A DNA stretch of 6,203 nucleotides from GCA-003244245 sp036521655 (GCA_036521655.1 DATDHI010000106.1:1-6203); one strand, 5' to 3'; positions 1 to 5,790 are shown, numbered from the stretch's first letter. Numbers and translations: made by a program. Notes: generated from the letters alone by a model not told the origin.

Positions 1-2
1 GC

Positions 3-347
3 GAGCAGTGCACCAGATCGGAATCGCCGAAGTTTGGGCGTCAGCTCACCGTGCCCCCACGCGAGGTTCACCACGCCCAACTGGCCGCCCGCACCGTCCA
101 GAACACCAAGACCTGGCAGGCCCGCTACGCCACCCGCGCCGGCGTCGAAGGCACCATCCGCCAAGGCGTCGCCGTGTGCGGCATGCGCCACGCCCGCTAC
201 CGGGGACTACCCAAAACCCACCTCGAACACGTGTATTCCGCCACCGCGCTCAACCTCATCCGGCTCGACGCCTGGTGGAACGGACACCCACTCGACCGAA
301 CCCGCACCAGCCACCTCACCCGCCTCGAACTCGCCCTCGCAGCCTGA
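3..347 (+). CDS. IS1182-type transposase, C-terminal part (5' end outside window)
   Basis: This is the last 114 codons of a DDE transposase, entering from the left edge and ending at TGA 345-347. The reading frame is open from position 3, so the real start lies upstream. Visible marks, numbered from the first visible codon: a 'QCTRS...GRQLTV' segment (about residues 2-16), typical of the cysteine-containing linker of IS1182 transposases; the Y-x2-R-x3-E signature at Y42, R45, E49 ('RAGVEGTI'), where the Glu is the expected third catalytic acid of the DDE triad; then a basic stretch 'RHARYRGLPKTHLEHV' and 'ALNLIRLDAWW', which close the catalytic fold (DDE_Tnp_1_6-like). Members are normally about 450-560 residues, so roughly three quarters is missing from view. 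Whether the element is intact cannot be judged. No terminal inverted repeat could be assigned after the stop, but the element should end within a short distance of it, next to the truncated ASCH remnant. Confidence 0.85.
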   Translation, partial: EQCTRSESPKFGRQLTVPPREVHHAQLAARTVQNTKTWQARYATRAGVEGTIRQGVAVCGMRHARYRGLPKTHLEHVYSATALNLIRLDAWWNGHPLDRTRTSHLTRLELALAA

Positions 348-352
348 CCGAA

Positions 353-495
353 TTAACCACCAGGGTCCAGCGGGTTGACCGAGGCGATCGTTCGTGGGCG
401 ACCATGTCGTCGAAGTTGGCGTAGCGGGTGACGCGGGTGAGGACCTGGTCGCCTTGGCAGCGGAACCGGATCAGCGAGCCTTCTTTGATCTTGTT
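353..495 (-). pseudogene. ASCH-domain protein remnant (interrupted and truncated)
   Basis: Read on the - strand from 495 to 391, the frame gives 'NKIKEGSLIRFRCQGDQV' followed by 'LTRVTRYANFDDMVAHE'. This is the core strand pattern of ASCH domains (KI.EGD.IRF, then V.TRV..Y..F..M). ASCH domains are small PUA-like beta-barrels thought to bind RNA or modified nucleosides. Three lesions are visible. The frame is closed upstream by TAG at 498-496. After GAA (393-391) the matching continuation 'IASVNP' (typical E..a.vNP spacing) lies in another frame starting at 388, implying one missing base near 389-390. That frame stops at TAA 355-353, before the normal ASCH C-terminus, close to the end of the transposase gene, which suggests truncation by the insertion sequence. 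About 40 N-terminal residues of the domain are also absent. It is almost certainly non-functional. Family recognition is from pattern, not from a search. Confidence 0.6.
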
Positions 496-864
496 CTACT
501 CGTCTCGCCCGGCTCGTGACGGCAGCGACCAGGTGCGGATGTTGGTTGGTGTGTCCAGCCAGACCCGTTGGTGGTCTTCAGTGACGGTGAGGCCGAAACG
601 GTCCCAGCCGGGCTGGCCGAGGTTGTTCCACAGGGCGTGGGTGTCTTCGATGATGCGCCACACCCGGCGTGGGCCTCCCTCACTGACATGGTGTGTGCCG
701 TCCTCGTCGGCGAGGGTGACTTCCTCCCAGGACACGTCGCCTGTCCTGATCGAGGTGGCGGTGGGCTGGCCGTCCTTGAAGCCGGTGTAGCACAGCGAGA
801 TATCGGAGTACACCTGATCCAGCCACTCCTCCCGGCCCGCACCGGTCGCGGTGTCCAGCCCCAT
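496..864 (-). pseudogene. Unknown protein fragment, possible methyltransferase-type C-terminal segment
   Basis: A 122-codon open frame with ATG at 864 and TAG at 498-496. Its composition looks coding, not random: 'DISLCYTGFKDG', 'SIRTGDVSWEEVTLAD', 'EGGPRRVWRIIEDTHALW', 'GQPGWDRFGLTVTEDHQRVWLD' ending near 'TWSLPS'. From memory this GGPRR.W...E..H..W..G.PG..RFGLTVT....VWLD pattern occurs at the C-terminus of some actinobacterial PCMT-like methyltransferases; no methyltransferase SAM motif is present here. The ATG has AGGAG directly abutting it, too close for a good ribosome site, and the frame is open back to TGA 960-958 with arginine-rich, non-coding-looking sequence, so 864 is probably not a native start. 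The frame runs in phase through the TAG into the ASCH remnant, so this looks like the 3' end of one dead gene joined to part of another. It could alternatively be a small expressed hypothetical protein. Confidence 0.4.
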
Positions 865-957
865 CTCCTGCCGGACCTGCCGTCGCTGGGCATGGCGCCG
901 CCGCCCGTTTTCCCTGCATCGTGTGGCACCAGATTCGCGGCGAGCTGCTCGGCCTGT
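865..957. other. Gap between remnant and DUF3159 gene; no clear gene
   Basis: No convincing gene or terminator is visible here. One - strand frame that opens at a GTG at 1037 and overlaps the 3' end of the DUF3159 gene has strongly G/C-ending codons from about 1037 to 870 ('LAVAAPAGEQAEQLAANLVP'), so this stretch may be part of a further broken coding sequence. I could not attach it to a family. Confidence 0.35.
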
Positions 958-1746
958 TCACCGGCGGGGGCGGCCACCGCCAGCCGGTTTTGGCAGCCTG
1001 CCGGCCGCCAGCCAACCGTGGTAGCGGGCCGCGGCACCGTCTTTCCCTACCCGATCGGTCGCCTGCTCCGCATCGTCCCACGGCGGGCTAGATCGATCCC
1101 CAGCCGCCAGCGTGGCGTGGCGGATCGCCCAGATCGTGACCAACGCGGCGACGGCGGTCAGCGGCAGGCCCATCGCCAGGCGGGCCACCCCCAGCCAGTC
1201 GGTCTCCTGCGCCTGGTACAGCCAACGCTGCACCACGAAACGGGCCAGCAGGAACACCGCCCAGACCAGGGTCGCCACGTCGAACCGTAACCGAGCGCCA
1301 CGGTCGGTGCGCCAGCGGAAGCTGGAGCCGTTGAGCACGGACCAGAGCACGCCGACCAGCGGGCGGCGTACTACCACCGACGCGATCAAAACCAGGCCAG
1401 CGACCAGGCTGTACCAGATGCCGTACAGAAAAAAGCCCCGGGCCTCACCGGTGCGGTAAGCGATGAAGCCGCAAACCGCCACCCCGAGAAGCCCGGACAG
1501 TGCTGGCTGGAGGGCCTCCCGGCGGGTCAACCGCCACAGCCCCACCGCCACCGCCGCACCCAGCGATACCCAGATCGCCAGTCGCAGCCCGGTGAACGTG
1601 TTCATCGCCACGAAGACCACCACCGGTACCACTGAGGCCACCAGTCCTCCGACGCCGCCCATCTGCTCCAGCAGCGTCGGGGCGCGCCGCTCCTGAGGCG
1701 CAGACTCCTGGGGCCCAGGCTCCTGGGACGCAGCGGGGTCGGTCAT
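958..1746 (-). CDS. DUF3159 family integral membrane protein
   Basis: A 262-residue membrane protein of unknown function, recognised as DUF3159 (Rv2693c-like). After a Gln/Glu/Pro-rich cytoplasmic N-terminus (residues 1-20) comes the family's 'LLEQMGGVGGL' entry and about six hydrophobic segments: roughly 33-52, 54-72, 81-98, 104-126, 155-177 and 186-208. The segment 'GEARGFFLYGIWYSL' before and in segment 4 is typical of the family. The ATG at 1746 overlaps the TGA of the upstream OB-fold gene (ATGA), with GGAG three bases before the start, so translation is probably coupled. Residues 211-262 form a hydrophilic tail without hydrophobic segments ('DRSSPPWDDAEQATDRVGKDG...'). It is longer than I expect for this family, and its codon third positions look less biased than the core. 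The tail lies at the synteny break and may be an acquired extension. The core identification is secure; the function is unknown. Confidence 0.85.
   Translation of the reverse strand: MTDPAASQEPGPQESAPQERRAPTLLEQMGGVGGLVASVVPVVVFVAMNTFTGLRLAIWVSLGAAVAVGLWRLTRREALQPALSGLLGVAVCGFIAYRTGEARGFFLYGIWYSLVAGLVLIASVVVRRPLVGVLWSVLNGSSFRWRTDRGARLRFDVATLVWAVFLLARFVVQRWLYQAQETDWLGVARLAMGLPLTAVAALVTIWAIRHATLAAGDRSSPPWDDAEQATDRVGKDGAAARYHGWLAAGRLPKPAGGGRPRR
1690..1734 (-). repeat. 15-bp imperfect tandem repeat, three units, inside the DUF3159 gene
   Basis: Units lie at 1690-1704, 1705-1719 and 1720-1734 on the + strand. Each begins CTCCTG and continues with a varying GGGRCSCAG-like half. On the coding strand they give a five-residue period (SQEPG-PQESA-PQERR) in the cytoplasmic N-terminus. 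The unit is in frame, so gain or loss of a unit would change length by five residues without breaking the gene. Confidence 0.75.
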
Positions 1747-2120
1747 GAACTCCGTTGCAACTCGTAGTAGGGGTTATAGAGGACCTTTCGGCCGTCCCGG
1801 ACGGCTAGCCGGCCGGATGCTAGCAGGGTACGACCAGGTTCGATGCCGGGAATCCGCCGCCGACCCAACCACACCAACGTGATGCCCTCCGAACCGTCGA
1901 ACAGCTCGGCCTCCAGGGTAGCTGCGGCCGCCCGCGGGCAGTGCTCCACGCTACGCAGCCGCCCCAGCACGGTCACGGCCTCACCACAGGTGCACTCGCT
2001 GGCGCGCCGCGCGCCGGACTGCTCCACGCGCCGGCACAGGTCGTCGGCGTCCAGCTCGGCGGCGTCGCTGGTAAGCCGGCGGACCATGCGCCGCCAGTAG
2101 CCGGGAGCAGCAGCGCCCAT
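1743..2120 (-). CDS. OB-fold nucleic-acid-binding domain protein
   Basis: A 125-residue protein with a single OB-fold of the small actinobacterial type (Rv2694c-like). The N-terminal helix region 'GYWRRMVRRLTSDAAELDADDL' (about 7-28) is followed by the barrel: 'EAVTVLGRLRSVEH' (47-60), 'LEAELFDGSEGITLVWLG' (69-86), 'RRIPGIEPGRTLLASGRL' (87-104) and 'GRKVLYNPYYELQ' (110-122). The 'V.G.LRSV', 'LFDGS..I.LVWLG' and 'YNPYYEL' blocks are the family hallmarks and resemble the OB domain of RecG. Single-stranded DNA or RNA binding is inferred, not shown. I chose the ATG at 2120 over an in-frame GTG at 2192 because it has GGAG seven bases upstream and gives the usual length of about 120-125 residues. 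A -10-like TACCCT (2147-2142) sits about 22 bases upstream, so the gene may have its own promoter in addition to readthrough from DUF3710. Its TGA overlaps the DUF3159 ATG. Confidence 0.85.
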   Translation of the reverse strand: MGAAAPGYWRRMVRRLTSDAAELDADDLCRRVEQSGARRASECTCGEAVTVLGRLRSVEHCPRAAAATLEAELFDGSEGITLVWLGRRRIPGIEPGRTLLASGRLAVRDGRKVLYNPYYELQRSS

Positions 2121-2230
2121 GTGGATCTCCGACCGCGATCGAGGGTACCCCGACGGACCCGCTCGGTTCTCAGCGTAGCCCGATGCCACCACGATCCCCT
2201 GCTAGCGTGGCAGATATCGCCCATCGGTGG
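2121..2230 (-). promoter_or_regulatory. Spacer with possible promoter for the OB-fold / DUF3159 pair
   Basis: This 110-bp gap separates the DUF3710 stop from the OB-fold start. On the - strand there is a TANNNT hexamer TACCCT at 2147-2142, placed to start a leader of about 15 bases containing the GGAG ribosome site. A second candidate, TACGCT, lies near 2179-2174. I see no good -35 box and no terminator hairpin, so readthrough from upstream remains possible. Confidence 0.35.
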
Positions 2231-2920
2231 TTAGCTCTGCCCGGCGGTGTTCCGGTCGCCGCCAGCGGTTGGGCTATCCGGTTCGATGGTAGCCTGTCTC
2301 AGCTGCTCAGCGAGCGGCCCGGGCAGTTGCAGCTGCAGCGGGCTACGCACCGGCAGCGGTTCCGGACCCCGTACTACGACGGTCTCCCGGACGACGTCGC
2401 GTAGCAATGCGGTCCGCGCCTGCGCGTGCTCGGCGGGCCCGGCCGCGACGCCGCGGAGCATCCACCGCGGCCCGTCTACCGCCAGAAACCGGAGCACGCC
2501 CTCCGCGGTGACCGCCTCGATCTCCTCTCCCCACTCGCCCGCCGCGCGTACGACCCTCGCACCGTCGGCCCGCAACCGGGTCACGAGCTCCTGGGCCACC
2601 TGCCGCCAGAGCCCTCCGCTGCGCGGCGCAGCAAAAGCGGTGACCGTGAACTGGCCGACGCCGGTGATCAGGTGTACTGCCCGCACCGGGCCGGACACGT
2701 CCACTTCGACCTGCAGTTGCGCGCCCTCGGGCACCGGCAGGCGCAACGATCCGAGATCCAGCCGGACCCGCTCGTCGTCGGGCGGCTCGGCGCCGTCGTA
2801 GGGCCCGAGTCTGGGTCCTTCTCTGTGCCCCTCAGGGAGAACACCCTCGCCCACCGCGGCGGCGTCCTGGCTGTCATCGCCATCTGGCTCCAGGTTCGCC
2901 CTACGGCGACGTCCGAACAC
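2231..2920 (-). CDS. DUF3710 family protein
   Basis: A soluble 229-residue protein of unknown function, recognised as DUF3710 (Rv2696c-like). The first ~55 residues are charged and probably disordered ('MFGRRRRANLEPDGDDSQ...'). The domain runs from about 40 to 200: 'GPYDGAEPPDD..RVRLDLGSLRLPVPEG' (39-66) is the family entry motif, then 'QLQVEVD' and 'VRAVHLITGVGQFTVTAFAAP' (79-99), 'SGGLWRQVAQELVTRLRADG' (101-120), 'GEWGEEIEA' (128-136) and 'GVLRFLAVDGPRWMLRGVAAG' (141-161). No membrane segments or catalytic motif are apparent. The start is GTG at 2920, three bases after the dut stop. Its ribosome site GGAAGAGGG lies within the last codons of dut, so translation should be coupled to dut. The conserved link with dut suggests a shared transcript but not a known shared pathway. 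Confidence 0.88.
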   Translation of the reverse strand: MFGRRRRANLEPDGDDSQDAAAVGEGVLPEGHREGPRLGPYDGAEPPDDERVRLDLGSLRLPVPEGAQLQVEVDVSGPVRAVHLITGVGQFTVTAFAAPRSGGLWRQVAQELVTRLRADGARVVRAAGEWGEEIEAVTAEGVLRFLAVDGPRWMLRGVAAGPAEHAQARTALLRDVVRETVVVRGPEPLPVRSPLQLQLPGPLAEQLRQATIEPDSPTAGGDRNTAGQS

Positions 2921-2923
2921 TGC

Positions 2924-3421
2924 TCAGCCCTCTTCCTCTCGCCTGGCCCTGGCCTGAGTCCCCGTAGAGCCCCCCGTAGAGCCGTAGCCGGCCGCCCCGC
3001 GGGGCGAGCTCGGTAGCGCGGTCACCTCACGAAACGTGGCGTGCTCCACCTGCTGCACCACCAGTTGCGCGATGCGATCCATCCGGTGCAACATCACGGG
3101 CTCGCGCAGGTCGTGGTTGATCAGGCAGACCCGGAGCTCACCGCGGTACCCAGCATCGATCGTGCCCGGTGCGTTGACCACACCCAGCCCCGCCTGCGCC
3201 GCCAGCCCGGACCGGGGATGCACGAAGGCCACGTACCCGGCAGGCAGCGCAATCGCGATGCCGGTCCCCACCACGGCCCGCTCCCCCGGCGGGAGCACCA
3301 GGTCGCTGGTGGTGACCAGGTCGGCTCCGGCATCGCCGAGGTGAGCGTAACGGGGTAGGGGCACCTCTTGGTCCAGCCGGATCAGCAGGACCTCGAGTCC
3401 GAACGTCTCGGCTGGGCGCAC
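2924..3421 (-). CDS. dut: Deoxyuridine 5'-triphosphate nucleotidohydrolase (dUTPase)
   Basis: Trimeric dUTPase converting dUTP to dUMP and pyrophosphate, which prevents uracil entering DNA and feeds dTMP synthesis. All five family motifs are visible in the 165-residue product: motif I 'GDAGADL' (29-35), motif II 'PRSGLA' (69-74), motif III 'VNAPGTIDAGYRGE' (82-95) with the catalytic Asp89 and substrate-stacking Tyr92, motif IV 'RMDRIAQLV' (113-121) and motif V 'RGAAGYGSTGG' (141-151). Motif V is followed by a second GSTG and a charged tail ending REEEG. I chose GTG at 3421: it is the only plausible start close to the conserved 'LLIRLDQEVPLP', and a -10-like TAGTCT lies eight bases upstream, suggesting a leaderless mRNA because no Shine-Dalgarno is close. 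An open frame extends further upstream to 3847 but only as a shadow of the DUF3093 gene. It heads the DUF3710 / OB-fold / DUF3159 series. Confidence 0.95.
   Translation of the reverse strand: MRPAETFGLEVLLIRLDQEVPLPRYAHLGDAGADLVTTSDLVLPPGERAVVGTGIAIALPAGYVAFVHPRSGLAAQAGLGVVNAPGTIDAGYRGELRVCLINHDLREPVMLHRMDRIAQLVVQQVEHATFREVTALPSSPRGAAGYGSTGGSTGTQARARREEEG
2960..2983 (-). repeat. Perfect 12-bp tandem duplication in dut motif V
   Basis: The + strand unit CCCCGTAGAGCC occurs at 2960-2971 and again at 2972-2983 without mismatch. On the coding strand it encodes GSTG twice (residues 147-154), duplicating the glycine-rich end of dUTPase motif V that closes over the triphosphate. Being in frame, it lengthens the flexible C-terminal arm by four residues. 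Confidence 0.85.
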
Positions 3422-3446
3422 GGCGGGCGAGACTACCCTCGGCCCG
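3422..3446. promoter_or_regulatory. Compact divergent promoter between dut and DUF3093 gene
   Basis: Only 25 bp separate the two GTG starts. A TANNNT hexamer TACCCT on the + strand (3434-3439) ends seven bases before GTG 3447. A hexamer TAGTCT on the - strand (3435-3430) ends eight bases before GTG 3421. The two -10 elements share the T-A pair at 3434-3435, so one melted region could fire both ways, but probably not at the same moment. Neither start has a usual Shine-Dalgarno close by, which supports leaderless transcripts. No TTGAC-like -35 box is evident on either side. Confidence 0.5.
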
Positions 3447-3929
3447 GTGCCCGACCGTCCCGCCCCGGGCCGGCGTCCGCCCAATGTCGAGCCGGCCTTC
3501 GATGAGCGCCTCGCAGTGCCGTTGTGGTGGTGGCCCCTTGGCCTGGGAGTGGCCACCCTGCTGGCCGCCGAGGTGCACATGGGGTACCCGGGAGTGCGAG
3601 CCTGGCTGCCGTATCTGCTCACAGTGCCACTGGCCGGCGCGGTGCTGACCAGGATGAGTCTTCGCCGGGTCCGGCTGTCCGGGGGCGAGTTGTGGGTGGG
3701 CCCGGCGCACGTCCCGATCCGACATCTGGGCCAGGTCGAGGTGATCCAGCCGAGTGACAAGCGACGTGCGCTGGGCCCGGACCTGGACCCGGAGGCATTC
3801 GTGCTGCACAGCGCATGGGTCGGGCCCGTGCTACGGGTTGAGCTCACCGATCCGCTTGACCCGACGCCCTACTGGATCTTCAGCGTCCGCCGAGCCGAGG
3901 AACTCGCCGCGCTGTTGCGGGCCCGCTGA
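3447..3929 (+). CDS. DUF3093 family membrane protein
   Basis: A 160-residue protein of unknown function, recognised as DUF3093 (Rv2698-like). A proline-rich N-terminus (1-16) and 'FDERLAVPLWWWP' lead into two membrane segments, about 26-43 and 51-68, joined by the conserved short loop 'AEVHMGYPGVRAWLPY'. The rest (72-160) is a soluble PH-like beta domain: 'VRLSGGELWVGPAHVPI', 'GQVEVIQPSDKRRALGPDLDPEAFV' and 'YWIFSVRRAEELAALL', the last being a usual family ending. GTG 3447 is chosen because it gives the expected lead before the membrane segment and sits at leaderless distance from TACCCT. The gene is divergent from dut and 79 bp upstream of accA on the same strand, so cotranscription with accA is possible. 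No enzymatic motif is visible. Confidence 0.88.
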   Translation: MPDRPAPGRRPPNVEPAFDERLAVPLWWWPLGLGVATLLAAEVHMGYPGVRAWLPYLLTVPLAGAVLTRMSLRRVRLSGGELWVGPAHVPIRHLGQVEVIQPSDKRRALGPDLDPEAFVLHSAWVGPVLRVELTDPLDPTPYWIFSVRRAEELAALLRAR

Positions 3930-4008
3930 ACTGTGGTGTGGACCATCAAGTGCAACGGCATTTCCGATCTAGACTGCGTCTGACCAACCGACCACCGCGG
4001 AGGAGCCC
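3930..4008 (+). promoter_or_regulatory. accA leader with strong ribosome binding site
   Basis: A 79-bp spacer that holds GGAGGAG at 3999-4005, the clearest Shine-Dalgarno in the window, which fixes the accA start at GTG 4009. A possible -10 hexamer TAGACT lies at 3970-3975, overlapping a small dyad AGAC-TGC-GTCT (3971-3981). No matching -35 box is seen, so a separate accA promoter is only a possibility. Confidence 0.5.
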
Positions 4009-5781
4009 GTGCCGCAGCCCGCCACGAGAGCGCTGCACAAGGTGCTCGTCGCCAACCGCGGTGAGATCGCCGTCCGAGTGGTCCGGGCATGCCGAGATGC
4101 CGGGCTGAGCAGCGTCGCCGTCTACGCCGAGGACGACCGTGACGCGCCGTTCGTGCGACTGGCCGACGAGGCGTTCGCGCTGGGCGGCGCCACTCCCGCG
4201 GACACCTACCTCCACCAGGCCAAGCTGCTCGACGTCGCGGTGTGCGCCGGCGCGGACTCGGTGCACCCCGGCTACGGCTTCCTGTCTGAGAACTCCGACT
4301 TCGCCCAGGCGGTGATCGACGCCGGACTGACCTGGATCGGACCGTCGCCGCAGGCGATCCGAGATCTGGGTGACAAGGTCACCGCCCGGCTTATCGCTAC
4401 CAAGGCGGGGGCGCCGCTGGTGCCGGGCACCAAGGATCCCGTGTCAGGGCCTGACGAGGTGGTGGCCTTCGCGCATCAGCACGGCCTGCCGGTGGCCATC
4501 AAAGCCGTCTTCGGCGGTGGCGGTCGCGGCCTGAAAGTCGCCCGCACCATCGCGGAGATCCCCGAGTTGCTCGCCTCCGCGGTGCGCGAGGCCGTCTCGG
4601 CCTTCGGGCGCGGCGAATGCTTCGTGGAGCGCTACCTGGACAAACCGCGGCACGTCGAGGCACAGGTGCTCGCCGACCAGCACGGCACCGTGATCGTGGT
4701 CGGCACCCGGGACTGCACCCTGCAGCGCCGGCACCAGAAGCTCGTCGAGGAGGCCCCGGCCCCTTTCTTGTCGGGTGATCAGCGCCGAACCATCCACGAG
4801 GCGGCCCGGGCGATCTGTGCCGAGGCGGGCTACACCGGCGCGGGAACGGTGGAGTTCCTGGTGGGCCTCGACGGAACGATCTCCTTCCTCGAGGTGAACA
4901 CCCGGCTGCAGGTGGAGCACCCGGTGTCGGAGGAGACCACCGGCCTGGACCTGGTGCGCGAGCAGTTCCGGATCGCGGGCGGCGAGAAGCTGACCATCAC
5001 GTCCGACCCTGATCCTCGGGGTCACGCGATCGAGTTCCGGATCAACGGCGAAGACCCGGCCCGGGGGTTCCTCCCCGCTCCCGGCACCGTCACCGTATTC
5101 GATCCACCGTCGGGACCCGGAGTGCGGCTGGACGCCGGGGTACGGGCCGGCAGCGTGATCGGCGGCCAGTTCGACTCGATGCTGGCCAAGCTCATCGTCG
5201 TCGGTGCGGATCGGGAGCAGGCTCTGGCGCGGTCCCGGCGGGCGCTGGCCGAGTTCACCGTCGAGGGCCTGCCCACCGTCATCCCATTCCACCGGGCCGT
5301 CCTCGACGACCCGGCTTTCGCCGCCACCGATGGCGAGCACTTCACGGTGCACACCCGGTGGATCGAGACCGAGTTCTCCGCTGCCTTCGAGCCCTATACC
5401 GGGGCGTCCGAGCCGTCGCCCGGCGCCGAGCGGCAGACCGTGATCGTCGAGGTAGGTGGCCGTCGGCTGGAGGTCTCGCTGCCGGGTGACCTCGCTTTCC
5501 GTGGTGGCCCGGCAGCCAAGGCCACACCGCGCACCCGAGGCCGGAGCAAGGCAGCGGCGGTGTCCGGGAACGCGGTCATCGCGCCCATGCAGGGCACCCT
5601 GGTCAAAGTCGTGGTGTCCGAGGGAGATCCGGTAGCCACCGGTGATCTCATTGCGGTGGTCGAGGCGATGAAGATGGAGAACCCGGTCACTGCACACAAA
5701 TCGGGCATCATCACGGGGCTGAAGGCAGAGCAGGGCAGCCCGGTCACCCAAGGCACCGTCCTCTGCGAGATCATCCCCTAG
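4009..5781 (+). CDS. accA: Acyl-CoA carboxylase alpha subunit (biotin carboxylase + BCCP)
   Basis: Complete 590-residue alpha subunit of an acetyl-/propionyl-CoA carboxylase. It carboxylates its own biotin using ATP and bicarbonate, then passes CO2 to a separate carboxyltransferase beta subunit (AccD type), not present here. Domains: biotin carboxylase N-terminal domain 8-118 ('KVLVANRGEIAVRV', 'HPGYGFLSEN'); ATP-grasp 123-335 with Lys123, Lys165, glycine loop 'GGGGRGLK' 169-176, His215, Glu282, Glu295, Asn297 and 'RLQVEH' 299-304; C-terminal BC domain about 340-455 with Arg344 in 'EFRINGEDP'; linker 460-520, partly Ala/Pro/Arg-rich; BCCP domain 521-590 with biotinylated Lys555 in 'EAMKM'. 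All expected catalytic residues are present. Length matches actinobacterial AccA2/AccA3 proteins (about 590-600). The substrate cannot be read from this subunit, because the beta subunit sets it. The GTG start follows GGAGGAG by three bases. The gene ends at TAG 5779-5781, convergent with the permease gene. Confidence 0.95.
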   Translation: MPQPATRALHKVLVANRGEIAVRVVRACRDAGLSSVAVYAEDDRDAPFVRLADEAFALGGATPADTYLHQAKLLDVAVCAGADSVHPGYGFLSENSDFAQAVIDAGLTWIGPSPQAIRDLGDKVTARLIATKAGAPLVPGTKDPVSGPDEVVAFAHQHGLPVAIKAVFGGGGRGLKVARTIAEIPELLASAVREAVSAFGRGECFVERYLDKPRHVEAQVLADQHGTVIVVGTRDCTLQRRHQKLVEEAPAPFLSGDQRRTIHEAARAICAEAGYTGAGTVEFLVGLDGTISFLEVNTRLQVEHPVSEETTGLDLVREQFRIAGGEKLTITSDPDPRGHAIEFRINGEDPARGFLPAPGTVTVFDPPSGPGVRLDAGVRAGSVIGGQFDSMLAKLIVVGADREQALARSRRALAEFTVEGLPTVIPFHRAVLDDPAFAATDGEHFTVHTRWIETEFSAAFEPYTGASEPSPGAERQTVIVEVGGRRLEVSLPGDLAFRGGPAAKATPRTRGRSKAAAVSGNAVIAPMQGTLVKVVVSEGDPVATGDLIAVVEAMKMENPVTAHKSGIITGLKAEQGSPVTQGTVLCEIIP

Positions 5782-5790
5782 CCCCCCCGC

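Noticed and set aside
348..400. Right terminal inverted repeat and target duplication of the IS1182 element
   Set aside because: The left end is outside the window, so no inverted-repeat partner can be compared; I could not fix the boundary.
568..1290. Long + strand open frame of 240 codons
   Set aside because: It runs antisense to the - strand remnant and the DUF3159 gene, has no recognisable domain, and has an Arg/Pro/Gln-rich ending typical of shadow frames in high-GC DNA.
2121..2192. Longer OB-fold product starting at GTG 2192
   Set aside because: The added 24 residues are not family-like, and the ATG at 2120 has a GGAG at proper spacing and gives the expected length.
3422..3847. Extension of the dut frame upstream to 3847
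   Set aside because: The extra 142 codons are antisense to the DUF3093 gene, low in family-like features, and absent from dUTPases; motif I lies at the usual distance from GTG 3421.
4444..5751. 435-codon - strand frame opposite accA
   Set aside because: It is the antisense shadow of a conserved, complete carboxylase gene; composition is Arg/Gly/His-rich with no domain.
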